Assembly: GCA_001414485.1 (NCBI GenBank)
Contig: LLEY01000162.1
Coordinates: 62,001 to 126,000 of the forward strand
Length of the DNA: 64,000 nt
Direction: 5' to 3'
Source of the DNA: Calycina herbarum
Lineage: Eukaryota; Ascomycota; Leotiomycetes; Helotiales; Pezizellaceae
Positions 12,951 through 23,784 of the stretch are shown here, one piece after another (the first letter of the stretch is position 1; each line of letters starts with the position of its first letter). The notes beneath the pieces were generated by a model. That model made no database searches, was not told the DNA's origin, and was given only the letters and a program-made list of their open reading frames with translations. Position numbers and translations under genes: made by a program.

Positions 12951-13879
12951 TTTTAGATAGTAGTATTAGCTTGTTTCCCTTTAGAGTCTTTCTTCTTACT
13001 ATACTTATTTACTCTATAGCTAGGAAGACTATAGTTATAATATAAGTTCTACTTACGTCGACGATTTCGCTCTTTCTAAGATAATCCTCCCTTCTAGGAG
13101 TTTTCTTTCTTAGATTCCTTTCCTAGAACCTATAATTTCTAAGTAGTGTCGATTTCTATAGGATCTCTATGATCTTTTTATCTACTCTTTCTATGTTAAT
13201 AACTATAACTTCCTTTCTTCTCTAGATTTCTTTTATAGATATAGTTATCGATTCTAATTATATTATTCGTTAATTTATTTAATATATCTAGAAAATCCTC
13301 TTATACGATTTTATCTTTTATGTTATTCTTAAGTCTATAATAGAATTGTTTATATAATGCTTTATTATTCTATCTTATTTATATAGAGTACTATTGAAAT
13401 TATAAGGCATACTTAGTAGCTAACCCCTTCTACTTAAGTATATATAAAGCTCTAACTACCTTTTTCTTTATATTAACATCCTTAAAAGCCTAGTTAATTC
13501 CCTCTCTAAATCCTTAAACATTCTTAAACAAATCCCTTATTTTCTTAGATATCTAAAAAGAGACTTTTCTATCTACTGTTTTATTTATCTAGTAATCCTC
13601 TAGGTACGGTTCTAACTAGTTATAGGCTGCCCCTTTAAAACAGGTAGACAACTATATAACCTAGTTAGTTTTACTTAGGAACTAGATATAATAAAAACTT
13701 AAGTAGAGGGAAGCTTTTATTAAGAATTCAGCTAGCTTCTTAGGCGAGCTATTGAACAGCTTTAGAAGAGGAAGTTTCACTTCCTCTTAAAAAGTAGTAA
13801 CTAGTATAACTAGTGTAACTAGGGGGTCTACAGCTAGCCTTAGTAGGGCGGTTCTCAGAGTAGAAGAGGTTACCGACAT
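12950..13879 (-). pseudogene. Gag of element X2
   Basis: The minus-strand frame starts with an intact ATG at 13879 (MSVTSSTLRTALLRLAVDP) and reads as a Gag-like protein. It ends in a basic segment followed by a zinc knuckle near 13005-13050. There the four C-x2-C-x4-H-x4-C ligand positions are all Tyr (YYNYSLPSYRVNKY), which is what RIP does to TGC/TGT and CAC codons. Homologous sequence in X1 lies left of about 2095. It is inactive. Confidence 0.75.
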
Positions 13880-13913
13880 AGTAGCGATCTTACTTCTAAG
13901 TAGGTACTTAAAG

Positions 13914-14359
13914 TATAATAAAACTTAAATAAACTAAATAAAGATAACTAAGTCTCGAAGGTTAGTATATAGTAAGAAGTATAAATACGCTGTATTATTT
14001 ACTTAAAAGTAAACTCGTTACTTATATTAAAGATGTTAAATAAGATAATAAGATTAATAACTAAAGTTGAGTACGAAGCTCCTATCTAGGTAGTAGACGT
14101 GCTAGTATATATAGAACCCTTCGTACTACCTAGATCCCTATATAAGCCTAGATCCCTAGATCCTTTTAGATCCCCTAAGGGATCTAACGGGATCTATTAT
14201 ATAACCTCTAACAGTTATCTAATAGTGAGATCCTAGAATACCTAAATACCTTCGTATTACTGATTCCCTCTTATGCTACCTTCTATTTCCTAGATATCGT
14301 GCCTTGTCCTGTCAGAGCGCCGTCTGGACTACTTACCACGTATAACGTGATTCGTGACA
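13914..14359 (-). repeat. 5' LTR of element X2
   Basis: It matches 7622-8067 and 2130-2563. It begins TATAATAAAACTTAAAT on the plus strand and ends GTGATTCGTGACA. The Gag start of X2 lies just to its left, so on the minus strand this is the promoter-bearing LTR. The right flank is CCTAC. Confidence 0.9.
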
Positions 14360-14364
14360 CCTAC
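14360..14364. repeat. Right target-site duplication of element X2 (CCTAC)
   Basis: It is the same five bases as 7617-7621. Reading of element A's chromodomain resumes in frame-like fashion directly after it. Confidence 0.9.
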
Positions 14365-14493
14365 GCTGGTCTGCTAAAGGCTTTACAAAGCTAGATATAA
14401 GCATAGGAAGACAGAATAGACGATTACGATTATCTAACAGACGATTCAGTTATAATATAAAGCTTATAAACAAGCTTTTTCTAAAAGAGGGGG
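14365..14493 (+). pseudogene. End of element A pol (chromodomain tail) and polypurine tract
   Basis: This is the continuation of the A polyprotein past the X2 insertion. The frame reads AGLLKALQSQIQAQEDRIDD when TAG is read as Gln, then ends near a polypurine tract (AAAAGAGGGGG, about 14483-14493). Such a tract primes plus-strand synthesis just before a 3' LTR. It supports A and X2 being host and insert rather than two independent neighbours. Confidence 0.75.
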
Positions 14494-14853
14494 TAATATT
14501 ATAGCGCTAGTCTGTAACACGTAATTCTCGGTCCTATACGTGACTGTTAGAGCTGTAACACTTAGACGGATTTATAACGAGATTAAAGGCTCTTTATAGT
14601 TAGTAGAAATACCTCTTTTTTATAGAGTATATATTCTATATTCCCTCGTTCTTAGAACTGTAGCTTTAAATTCTCGAATATATATATATATATACTCTTA
14701 TACCTTTGCCTTCAGATATAGATTATAATAGCTAAACTATTTTATATAATTTTTATAAAACGTTTTATAAAGTTATACTAATTATACTATATAAAATAAA
14801 TTATCTAATAAATATAAGAAACGAATAGTGAATTCAAAGGTATATTTTATATA
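14494..14853 (+). repeat. Probable 3' LTR of element A and AT-rich junction
   Basis: The position, directly after a polypurine tract, predicts an LTR. The sequence is AT-rich and contains TGTAACAC-like words near 14511 and 14570 and a TATATATA run near 14680-14695. No matching 5' LTR survives at the left end of A, so the limits cannot be fixed. No coding sequence is seen. Confidence 0.4.
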
Positions 14854-16697
14854 ACGTAGTTTATTACCGAGTAGCGTACTTTCTTCTACTTTACTACCTA
14901 CTAACTTTAATACACGTTTTCTTAATAACTAACTATAGAAATCTAAACCTAAGAAGTACGAATTATCCTAGCTATCGAGGCTATTCGAATATCTAAAAAA
15001 CTTAGTCGTCGCTCTACTATAAAAATCTATAAAGTCTCTAAAACAACACTTCGATATAAAATAGCTAGCCGAACCTATCGTCTTAAAACCAAATCTAATT
15101 ATTATAAATTAAACGACTTAGAGAAGAAGACACTTATTCGATATATACTTAATCTAGGTATAAGAGGATTTGCTCTCTAACTAGCTAGTGTAGAAGATAT
15201 AGCAAATTATATCCTTGAATCGTAAGAGGGAAAACGCGTTAGTAAGCTCTAGGTATATCGATTTATATAACGTCGACTAGAATTAAAGACGTGTTTTAAT
15301 CGCGTTTACGACTTTCAAAGAGCCTTATACGAAGATCTAGAGCTTATTAGCGCGTAGTTTCAACTTATAGAGAATATAAGAGTAAAATATAGTGTTTTAG
15401 ACTACGACTTTTATAACTTTAATAAGATAGAGTTTATAATAGGAATTATCTACCTAGTAATAGTTATAACTCGCGCTAATCGACGTAGCAGAGGTAAGGC
15501 AGTTTAGCTTAGTAATCGGGAATAGGCTATAGTAATTGCTTATATTAATAGTAAGGGTTAGGACGTACCTCTGTTTTTAGTAGTTTAAGAGAAGAATTAT
15601 CTCGCGAATTAGTATACTAAGAGCGGCCTTCTATATAACTAGGTTATTAAACCTATAAGTAATAGATAGACCGATAATAAGATAGGCTTAGAATAGCTAT
15701 AACACTTCGATAAACATACTCGTAGTTACGCGAAAGGGCTATATCAAATACTAGTGTTAGATAGATATAAGAGTTATAAATCAGCTGTATTTCAAGAGTA
15801 TTATAAAGCTAATAATATTATTACTCTTTGCCTACCTCCTTATTCCTCTTATTTAACCTAGCTACTCGACGTTAAGTGTTTTAGTATTCTTAAACATATA
15901 TATAAGCGTTAAATTAAGACCTTTATTAAAGCTTATATTAACTATATTACTAAGGTCGAGTTCTTTTTAGCCTTTTACACAGCTTATAAGTAATTAATAA
16001 TAACTTAAAACGCCTAGGCTGGATTCCGCAGAGCTGGCTTAGTACCTTTTAATCCCTAGGCTATAATATTAAAGCTTAATATCCGATTACGAACTACTAC
16101 ACCTACTAGACCCCCCTCTACGGCCGCTAACCCTTAGGTCTCATAGACCCCTCGTAACCTAACTAACGCCCTTTCGTAAACAACTTTAGTTAAGAATCGT
16201 ATTTCACGCTATTAAGGAAGCTTGCTAACCCCTATTTTCGAGACTATAGCTGTATTAGCAAAGAGTATAGAGCTATTAGCTTATAAGATAACTTTGTTAT
16301 CAGCCGAAGTCTATACCCTTCGTAAGGCAAATGAAGCACTTAGTAAGCGCCGCAGAGCCAAAAAGACTCGGGTCTGTTAAGGAGGTGTACTTACTATAGA
16401 GGATATGTAGGACGTATTAGCTTAAAAGGAGGCAGAGGAACAGGCTCGACGCGACAAGCGTTCTAAGCGGGGTAGGCAAAATGAGGGGTAAACCTCTAGG
16501 CGACGGTGTAGCACTTATAGAAAGACTAGTCATAATATACGAACTTGTCAAGAGGTTATAGATATATCTAGTTTATCAGATTCCGAGTAGTTTTAATTAA
16601 TATTATTTGTTGTAGTTGATTAATCTGATATTAAAGTAGTAGGGTGGGGGGAAAGTGCGCCACTCGGTGATATGCGCCACTCGGTGATAAACCACGT
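14854..16697 (+). mobile_element. pogo/Fot1-type DNA transposon, full-length, RIP-degraded
   Basis: The element is 1844 bp, flanked by TA duplications (14852-14853 and 16698-16699). The inverted repeats are ACGTAGTTTATTACCGAGTA on the left and, read from the right end, ACGTGGTTTATCACCGAGTG. Each right-end TIR holds two direct copies of a CACCGAGTGGCGCA-like word, probably the transposase sites. One transposase frame fills the interior. Its right end lies at the broken 5' end of a host gene. Confidence 0.9.
14905..16596 (+). pseudogene. pogo/Fot1-like transposase with C-terminal zinc knuckle
   Basis: With TAG/TAA read as Gln the frame gives a Tc1/mariner-pogo transposase. An N-terminal helix-turn-helix (SRRSTIKIYKVSKTTLRYKI) is followed by a CENP-B-type HTH (LNDLEKKTLIRYILNLGIRG, ...SKLQVYRFIQRR). 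A DDE core comes next (YNFNKIEF, where DE/DK is expected; VLDRYKSYKSAVFQEY; LPPYSSYLTQLLDVKCF). The basic tail ends in CSTYRKTSHNIRTC, a C-x2-C-x4-H-x4-C knuckle with one Cys turned to Tyr. The number of stops makes it dead. Such enzymes cut and paste their own element at TA dinucleotides. Confidence 0.85.
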
Positions 16698-16699
16698 TA

Positions 16700-17610
16700 G
16701 TTTATTTAGTAGGCCTATTGCTTGGTATGCTACTGATTGCCGACCAAGTTGGCTGGGATGTCAAGAGACTCATTGAGGGATTCGAGACAATCTTCTGCAA
16801 AAGACCCTACTTGCGAGGCGCCCCCTTACCAGCGCGAAATGAGAATTTGATACTTTGGAAGAATTCTGGTCATGCATTCTTGGGCCCCGATGGACTTCTT
16901 ATGGTGGGTATTCTCCGAGTTATTTTTCCCTCTTTCGGATTGTTTTAGGAGGATTGAGACACTATTCCCTCCTCAGACATCTCATACCCTCCTCACACAA
17001 CCCTTTTTCATCCTCATTTCCTCAGACCTACTTCTAGAAATGGCAATACTGACTCTGAGATCGTCCACAGAGATTCCACCTGTTCGAGCGTGAAAAGTAG
17101 GCATTCACAATCCTTCTGCATAGCAGCCCTCGAGTACGTGGCGAATCCACATATACCGCGGAAAATCTTCTCCAGGCACCGAACGCTTTGGAATGGATTG
17201 TCTCTACAATGTTTGCTGGATGGCCCCCCGCCATATTCTTCTACACAATTGGATCCTTCGACCTCTCTAGCCTCCCTTTCGATTTGACCATTTTTGAAGT
17301 TGATTACGAGTCCTCTGACGACGAAACCGGCCATGGACCAGGTACCAATCCTTGGGTCACTGCAAACAACCTCCCACAAGTTCAGTATACAAATCATCCG
17401 ATCGGATTGAAAGAGGACATTACGGATATGGAAAGAAAGGCGAAGCAGGAAAGAGCGAAATCCAAGGCAGTTGATTCGGTCACGGCATGGCTTTGCGACA
17501 AGTTTCCTCCCCATACCGGCTATGTCATCACAAAGGACAAGATCACAAAAAATGGTCAAGTTCTTTGCTCTCGCCAGCACAGAATGGCTCCATACCATGG
17601 AGGAAATTGA
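16700..17610 (+). pseudogene. 5'-truncated paralog of the gene at 22477-23784
   Basis: Exon 1 is open to 16903 (ADQVGWDVKRLIEGFETIF, then WKNSGHAFLGPDG) and exon 2 runs 17101-17610; the intron is GTGGGT...GTAG in phase 0. The protein matches the intact gene at 22477-23784 at several points. TKRLADVFETTF pairs with VKRLIEGFETIF, WKNAGGPFLGP with WKNSGHAFLGP, and LLQTLFAGNAPG with IVSTMFAGWPPA. Both share ISRLPF/LSSLPF and an acidic segment before GPG-NP. The start and the first about 50 residues are missing because the sequence begins at the TA duplication of the pogo element. Whether a truncated transcript is still made is unknown. The family has no function known to me. Confidence 0.65.
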
Positions 17611-20184
17611 TTGATGGACTCCACCAGAACGAATTTGAGACTTTCTCATCTGGCTATTCGTGCTGGTTTCTTGATGACCCATCATCAACTTGAGAGGAAC
17701 AAACCAAAGTTAGCATACATAAAATGAAAAATGAAAAATGAAAATTTCCAGCCCCCTCTAATCAGTCCCAAACTTGTACTAGTGATTCAAACTTAAGCAC
17801 TTCACACACGAAAAGTCTGTCGGTTTACCCACTGCCTCAACATATGCCGTGACTGAAGATAGAAAACTGTAGTAAGAAGATCTCGGGCATACTCACGACT
17901 GCCTTCAGTCTGCTCGCTTGGCCATTTTTCCATGACCTACGCCGCTTCCGCAGTCCTTTGTCAATATATCCCGAAAAGGACGTTCGTTGTGTTTCCAGCA
18001 AGTGGACCGAAGGCAAGCAGGTATCAAGTCAAGTGCAAACATGGAAGATGGATTCGATCCAATAGACGTGTATGCTACTTGGACATCTTATCGTAATCGT
18101 AGGCGTGGCACCCATCCATTCTATACGTTCCACGCCTACGATTAATCGAAAGGCAGACAAGAAACCGGTCTTAAAAAGTGTTGAAGGGTTTTGGCGGAAA
18201 AATACCCGTGGCTCCACTTGAGGTATTCTAGGGCCGGGAAATCACCCGCTAAGAGGAAGCTTGAACACCGATAGAAGCATCCCCAAACACCTTTGAGCCC
18301 AACTGTTTCGATTTATTAGTGGTCAGAATATCTTGTCATGGTTTCTTCCGCAAGTGCATATTGGTTGCATTTGGAAGCACATATAATCAACTAAGCTCGA
18401 GATGAGTCCAGGCTTAATTCTGCCATAGTTTGTGTACCAAAGGCGAGAACATCCCGAAGAATTACTGTAAAATAAAGCATCATGGCTTCTCAGGCCGAGG
18501 GCTGAGTTGAGCGCCGGTCACCATCGCGATTCATTTTCGGCGACAAGAAAGCGTATATATGGAGAGGGGAGAGGGAGGTTTATACTCTGAAAGAACGGGA
18601 GTTCGTACCTTCTTTTTTCTTGGAGTCATGGTGGGTCGACTGGGAAGGCTCTACTCGCCACCTCCTTCCGTTTCGACTCGACCCTCTCAACAGTCGACCT
18701 TTCGCAAGTCGGACCCACCACGGACAATGTCAAAATATAAACCTTCAACACACTTCAGATGGCCGAATCCGCTACCGCTCCTCACTCGGGTCATGTTATG
18801 TCACCGTGTAGAAGTTCCACATTTTCAGGCTAGCATTTGAAGAAGCTCGAGGTGAGCTTCCGCACAGTTTGCTTTGCTTGTTTACCTTTGACCAATGAAA
18901 GCCGCAACGATAAGTAAAATACGATGAGTTGATTTTGATCTTGAGCCGACTCGTGGCAAAATTGCAGCATGGTTCAGACAAGCAGCTTGGAGCAGTCTTG
19001 GGAAGTTACCAACCAGCACCACTACCCTGCAAGTGCAGCTGTACGATTCTTTGGAATCCATGCAAATCATTTGTTTATGGAGTACCAAATACCTGGTTGG
19101 TTTCGATTGACTTGACGTCCTTTGTTTTAATACTTCTTTCTGTTTTGTTGATTTACTCGAGTTTTCGAAATGTTTATTGGGACTTTTGTTCTATTTTCTA
19201 GTCTATTTCTTTGCCTTTACAACATATGGTCTTCCCCTCCAAATAATTTTGGAGGACCCTTTCTCTATGAGAATGCAGCTGAAGCTCTGCAATGAATGGA
19301 GAATGGGAACAAGCAGGTCTGTCTGGTAGTTTACATGTATATATTTGCATATGAGTTTCACTCTAGCACCTCATTGTAAATGGGGTTATTGTCAACTGGG
19401 AGGATTGCCAAAACTTTTGACCTTCAACCGAATATGCTACGAGAATTTTGTATGTTAGGTGACTTGGTAAGAGAGAAAGATTCCTTGCTTATTTTGTAAA
19501 CCCCCAAGAGACTCCATTTCCTTCGAATGGAAGCAATTATCCTTTTCGGCAGCGTGATAGGAAAGCGGGATAAGGACAACTGCTCAAGTGGCAATTTTCG
19601 AAATGATTTTACAACCAATCATTTGCAGAAAATATGCGGATTGCTTCTAGAACGTTTTCCACGCCGCATATCATGTTCGTCCGGTATCCCTCTTTAGTGA
19701 GAGCTCGTTGGAAATCACCTCCCGTTGGAAGCGGTTCCTGCAGATTGCCAAGACATACCAAGACTTGCCAAGGAGAATTCAAGCACAAGAAGCATTTTCC
19801 CCGCTTCGCTTTAAGCTTTTATTGGTCTTTATGCAATGCTACCGAGGTTTGCATGCTTATCTGCTTGGCTCCTTCCCTCTTAGGCAATAATGAGTATGAT
19901 AAAGATGCACAACAATACGACCGTTATATGCCTCTCGGGTCATCAATAAAACCTGGAAACTTCCACACCTTCTTATCCGGTCAAGGCACCGACCCGCGCC
20001 GCTTTCGACATGTAAGCCCTGCTGATTTGAAGCTGTCCTGGTAAAAAAATAAAATGCTGGGTGCAGGCAAGCTATACGACCCGCGGGTCTTCAAATGAAA
20101 TACAAAAGACGCGTCTTCCGGACTTTGAACTGATTTGCTCTCCATCCAGTCTCTCCATTCTGGTCATCAAGTTTAACCGTCAAG
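17611..20184. other. Intergenic, no convincing gene
   Basis: Several short frames exist, but none shows splice support or a recognisable protein. The longest, ATG at 19634, has basic, low-quality composition and lies in the promoter region of the peptidase gene. The stretch holds a hairpin at 18095-18143. Near 18528-18558 a word of about 30 bases (GACAAGAAAGCGTATATA core) recurs near 31660-31690. The direct repeat ATACCAAGACTTGCCAAG lies near 19750. Confidence 0.6.
18095..18143. repeat. Perfect 14-bp inverted repeat (hairpin)
   Basis: AATCGTAGGCGTGG at 18095-18108 is repeated as its reverse complement at 18130-18143, with a 21-base loop. It lies between genes and could be a small fold-back repeat or a protein-binding palindrome. 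Confidence 0.7.
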
Positions 20185-21890
20185 ATGAAGTTCACTCAAA
20201 CACTTGGTGCTGTTGCAGCAACGGCAATTGGTCTCGTTTCTGCTGTTCCGACAGCTTTGGAAGCATCAACCAATGTAGCACGCGATTTGCCATTGGTTCA
20301 ATCCGTAAGTAAAAAGTAACTTCATGTTGAGCTCAAACTAACGACGGCATTTTACAGAACCAATTGCGTCGCCTTCTCCTTCGATCAGAACTCTTAAAGA
20401 AGGCACAACATCTTGAGGACATTGCATATGCTACCCCAGGAAGAAATAGAGTGATTGGTTCCACGGGGCACGACAATACCGTAGCTTGGATCAAGGAGAC
20501 AATTGAGAAATACCCGGAGTATTACACCGTTTCTCTACAACCCTTCCAGTTGTCGGTTGGTCTTAATGCGACTTTGACAATCGATGGTGTTTCAATGGAA
20601 GTTTTTGCTGTCGCCATTGCACCAGGCGGGGACGTCAGTGGTCCATTGGTTTATGTTCCTAACCTTGGATGTGAAAGCGTAAGTAAAACTATTTAAATAC
20701 GAGAGGTATCTCCTGACATAAAATATAGGCCGATTTCACCAATGTCACCCCTGGAAGCATCTTCGTTGTGAAGCGTGGAAGTTGTGTTTCTGCAATCAAA
20801 GATGCTTTGGGATCAACAGCTGGAAGTGTTGCCATGCTCGTGTACAACAACGTACCCGGCAACTTGGAGGGTTACGCTCTTCAGAAATTCGACACCCCAG
20901 AGGGAACTTACATTCCAGCAGGTGGTATTGCCCAAAGTGATGGAGAAGCTCTCGTAGCACGAATCCAAGCCGGAGAGACTGTCAATGCTCACCTCACAAC
21001 CACCACACGCGTTGCCACTATTTACAACACCATCGCAGAGACAATTGCCGGAGATCACGATAATGTCATCTTTATGTCTGGTCACTCTGACTCCGTCGCA
21101 CAAGGGTATGTTGACTTGAACTTTCCTAAGATTTGAAAATGCTAATTCTTATCAGTCCTGGTCTTAATGATAACGGAAGCGGAACCATTTCCTTACTCGA
21201 GGTTGCCATTCAATTGACCAACTTCAGTGTTAAGAATGCAGTTCGATTTGCATGGTGGGCTGCTGAGGAAGAGGGGCTTTTGGGAGCCGAATATTATGTC
21301 AAGGTTGCTCCACAATCCGAGCTTGATAAAATCCGTCTCATGCTCGATTTCGATATGATGGCATCCCCCAACTATGCTTACCAGATCTATGATGGAGATG
21401 GAAGTGCCTGTAAGTCAAAACTACCCCCGTCTACTTTATTAAGATGAAAACTAACTCTTCCTCCCTAGTTGGCGAATCAGGACCTCCAGGTTCCGGAGAG
21501 GCTGAACATGAATTTGAACGATACTTTGCCCAAGAAGCAGGTCTCAACTTCACTTCAATTGAATTCGACGGACGTAGTGACTATGGTCCATTCTTGGCTG
21601 CCGGTGTTGCTACTGGAGGTATTGCTTGTGGAGCTGAGGCCATCAAGACCGTTGAAGAGGCTGCTATGTTTGGTGGAACTGCCGGTGCTCCTTATGATGC
21701 TTGTTACCACTCTGCATGCGACAATGCCAGCAACCTCAATGTTGGAGCCTGGATCCAGATGACCAAAGCAATCGCTCACATGACTGCTACATTTGCTACC
21801 AGCTTTGATCTCTTGCCACCAAAGAATGCTACAGCTAAGGCGAGGAGAACTGCTCCTTATAGCTCTAAGACTTTCAGTAGTCGGGTTTAG
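20185..21890 (+). CDS. Secreted M28 family zinc aminopeptidase
   Basis: Exons are 20185-20304, 20358-20678, 20729-21105, 21156-21409 and 21469-21890, giving 497 residues with all junctions in frame. The protein should remove N-terminal residues from peptides outside the cell. An N-terminal signal peptide is seen (residues 1-20, ending LVSAVP), then a protease-associated (PA) domain at about 120-220. The M28 catalytic domain follows, with the usual co-catalytic zinc ligands: His266 (GHSDS), Asp278 (NDNGSG), Glu310-311 (AAEEEG), Asp339 (DFDMM) and His438 (CYHSACD). All metal and catalytic positions are present, so it looks active. The length fits fungal leucine/lysine aminopeptidases (about 490-510). 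The start has a good context (CAAGATG) and gives the signal peptide. Substrate preference cannot be read from sequence. Confidence 0.95.
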
Positions 21891-22476
21891 ATATTAACTA
21901 ATCGTAAAAATTAATTTAATTTACCACAGAGCGCTTCATTTTCATGTGCCATCTTAAGTGTTTGGAGTTTGCGTTACGTGTCTGCCCCCCCTTCCTTTTT
22001 TTAGGCCGTTGCCTACATAGTTGGCAAGAGAGTGATAGGGGCTGTGATATGCTCTGCCAACCGGTGGGAACAACACTCCGACAATATCACCGCTCCCTTT
22101 TCCATAAATGCTCTACTCGTCCACGAATCTCACTCTCCCCCGAGAGAAAAGCCGGGAATTTAGAGCCTTGAGGGACTTAAGAAGAGACACTTCTGAACCC
22201 GATTCCTGCCTGTTAAGAGGCTGCCACAATTTATTAAATAGACAACTAGTTTCCGAAACTTGCCCCTACCACATGTTAACACTTATTAGCTCAATTTAAG
22301 TTGTGAAAACATGTTTGATGCGTATTTATTTGCCATTGTCTTTTCTGATTTACGTGACTGCACCATTTTCTTGCTTACCAGGCTGATCTCCGGTGCCTCC
22401 CTCAACGTACCCCAAACTTTCCACACAGCCACTTAAAGATCATGCTTTCACTCCACCATTTCCTCACCGGCAACCA
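21891..22476. other. Intergenic between convergent genes
   Basis: The 3' ends of the peptidase gene (plus) and the next gene (minus) face each other here. No gene, repeat or structured element was recognised. Confidence 0.7.
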
Positions 22477-23784
22477 CTACATATCCTCATCATCCTCATC
22501 ATCCTCTTCAAAATCAGTGCTATCAACATCGGCGACTACTCCATGGAGATTCTTTCGGCGTTTCGTAGGCTCGGTAGGCTTGCCACTTTTTACTTTTCGC
22601 TTGTGGAGAATGGCTCGAACGGGACAAGAAGATGAATGACTCGACGGAGCAGGGGAAGCACTGGCACTTGAAGTGGCATTACCAGAAACGCTATTGGTTG
22701 TTGATGTGGTGACAACAGAAGGCGGAACCGTGTCAGGAGTGATCCGGTTTCCGTGCTCCAAGATAGTCGAGACAATCTCAGTAATATTGCCGTGGCGACC
22801 AAGATACTTTAGCATGAAATCCTCGCTTTGCTTGATATCATATTTGATACGGAGCTTGATTGCCTTTCTGGGATCCTCCAGTTTATTGTAATATGGAAGG
22901 TTGAAATAAATCTTGTCTTTTGAGGGACGAATGACTCCTGGTGGGGATGTGCGCTTTGCCAACGGATTTTTGCCTGGACCCCAACCTCTAGAATCGTCTT
23001 CTGATTCGTACCCAATGTTATCGTCCTTGTAATGAAAAGGGAGGCGTGAAATGTCATGAGATCCGAATTCATATGCGAGCTCGCCGGGTGCGTTGCCTGC
23101 AAATAGTGTCTGAAGAAGCCAGTACCTAAACCCAGGATATCGGAGTTAGTTTACTTTTTTGAGAAAGATGAGTTGTTATCAGGTTTGACCCCTAAGTGAC
23201 TGGAATAGGAAAATATGCCCATAGAGTCAGACTTACCACACATTCAGGTCACCGGCACGGAGTGCGGCTGCAATTGATTCGAAAGTCCACTTTGAGATAC
23301 CACCTCTTGCTGGTTTACCACAAAGGGTTTTGCAAGTATTTTGCGACGCTGGTAATTTCATTGGGCGACTACCTTCCTCGGAGTCAATTTAGTTATGAGA
23401 GAAAGATTAGAGAGTCGTTAAAAGGCATCAGGAATACAAGAAAGAGTGTTTCACTGGCTCTCAAAACTATTCGAATAGAAAAATTATGTCCCGAGGCACC
23501 GACTTACATGGGCCGAGGAAAGGGCCTCCCGCATTCTTCCAACACTTGATTCTAATATTGGGTCCTCGAGTGAACGTAGTCTCGAAGACATCTGCGAGTC
23601 TTTTGGTGACTAGACCGAGGTAGCTTGCGAAGAGAATTTGTCCGGTGAGCGCGTCGCAGAGCCGGTGTCGTGGAAAGTAACCATCAACTGCGGCGGATAT
23701 CAAATCGATGACGTTGATTGCCTGCTGTGCTTTGTTGAGGACATGTCTCCTATTGTAGATCTTTTGGTCAATTTCTTGTGTCAT
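22477..23784 (-). CDS. Hypothetical protein, intact member of a two-copy local family
   Basis: The proposed exons on the minus strand are 23784-23508, 23348-23237 and 23125-22477, giving 345 residues with clean GTAAGT donors. I do not recognise the family. The N-terminal half is a mixed globular region (ending in FETTFTRGPNIRIKCWKNAGG), with a cysteine-containing loop (QNTCKTLCGKPARGG) and an aromatic stretch (NVWYWLLQTLFAG). The C-terminal third is basic then Ser/Thr/Pro-rich. A nuclear-localisation-like cluster (HKRKVKSGKPTEPTKRRK) is followed by an acidic tail of nearly only Asp/Glu. That tail suggests a nuclear or chromatin-linked protein; this is inference. A decayed paralog lies at 16700-17610. 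The second acceptor has an alternative AG 22 bases upstream that gives a different short insert. Confidence 0.75.

Larger units (their letters stand above)
7622..14359 (-). mobile_element. Complete Ty3/Gypsy element X2, nested in element A
   Basis: The element is 6738 bp long, bounded by two matching LTRs of about 446 bp and a CCTAC duplication. Gag and pol read on the minus strand from right to left, and Gag begins only about 35 bp inside the right LTR. An extra plus-strand (antisense) coding remnant sits between the end of pol and the left LTR. RIP has changed the YxDD box to YLDN and all four zinc-knuckle ligands to Tyr. Size, order and the antisense extra gene recall Boty-type elements of Botrytis, by memory only. 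Confidence 0.9.

Noticed and set aside
17014..17688. 224-codon minus-strand open frame
   Set aside because: It is antisense to the truncated paralog gene, whose plus-strand frame matches the intact gene at 22477-23784. The minus frame has no such support.
19634..20044. 136-codon frame with ATG before the peptidase gene
   Set aside because: Composition is not protein-like, no splice signals or signal peptide are seen, and it occupies the promoter of the peptidase gene.
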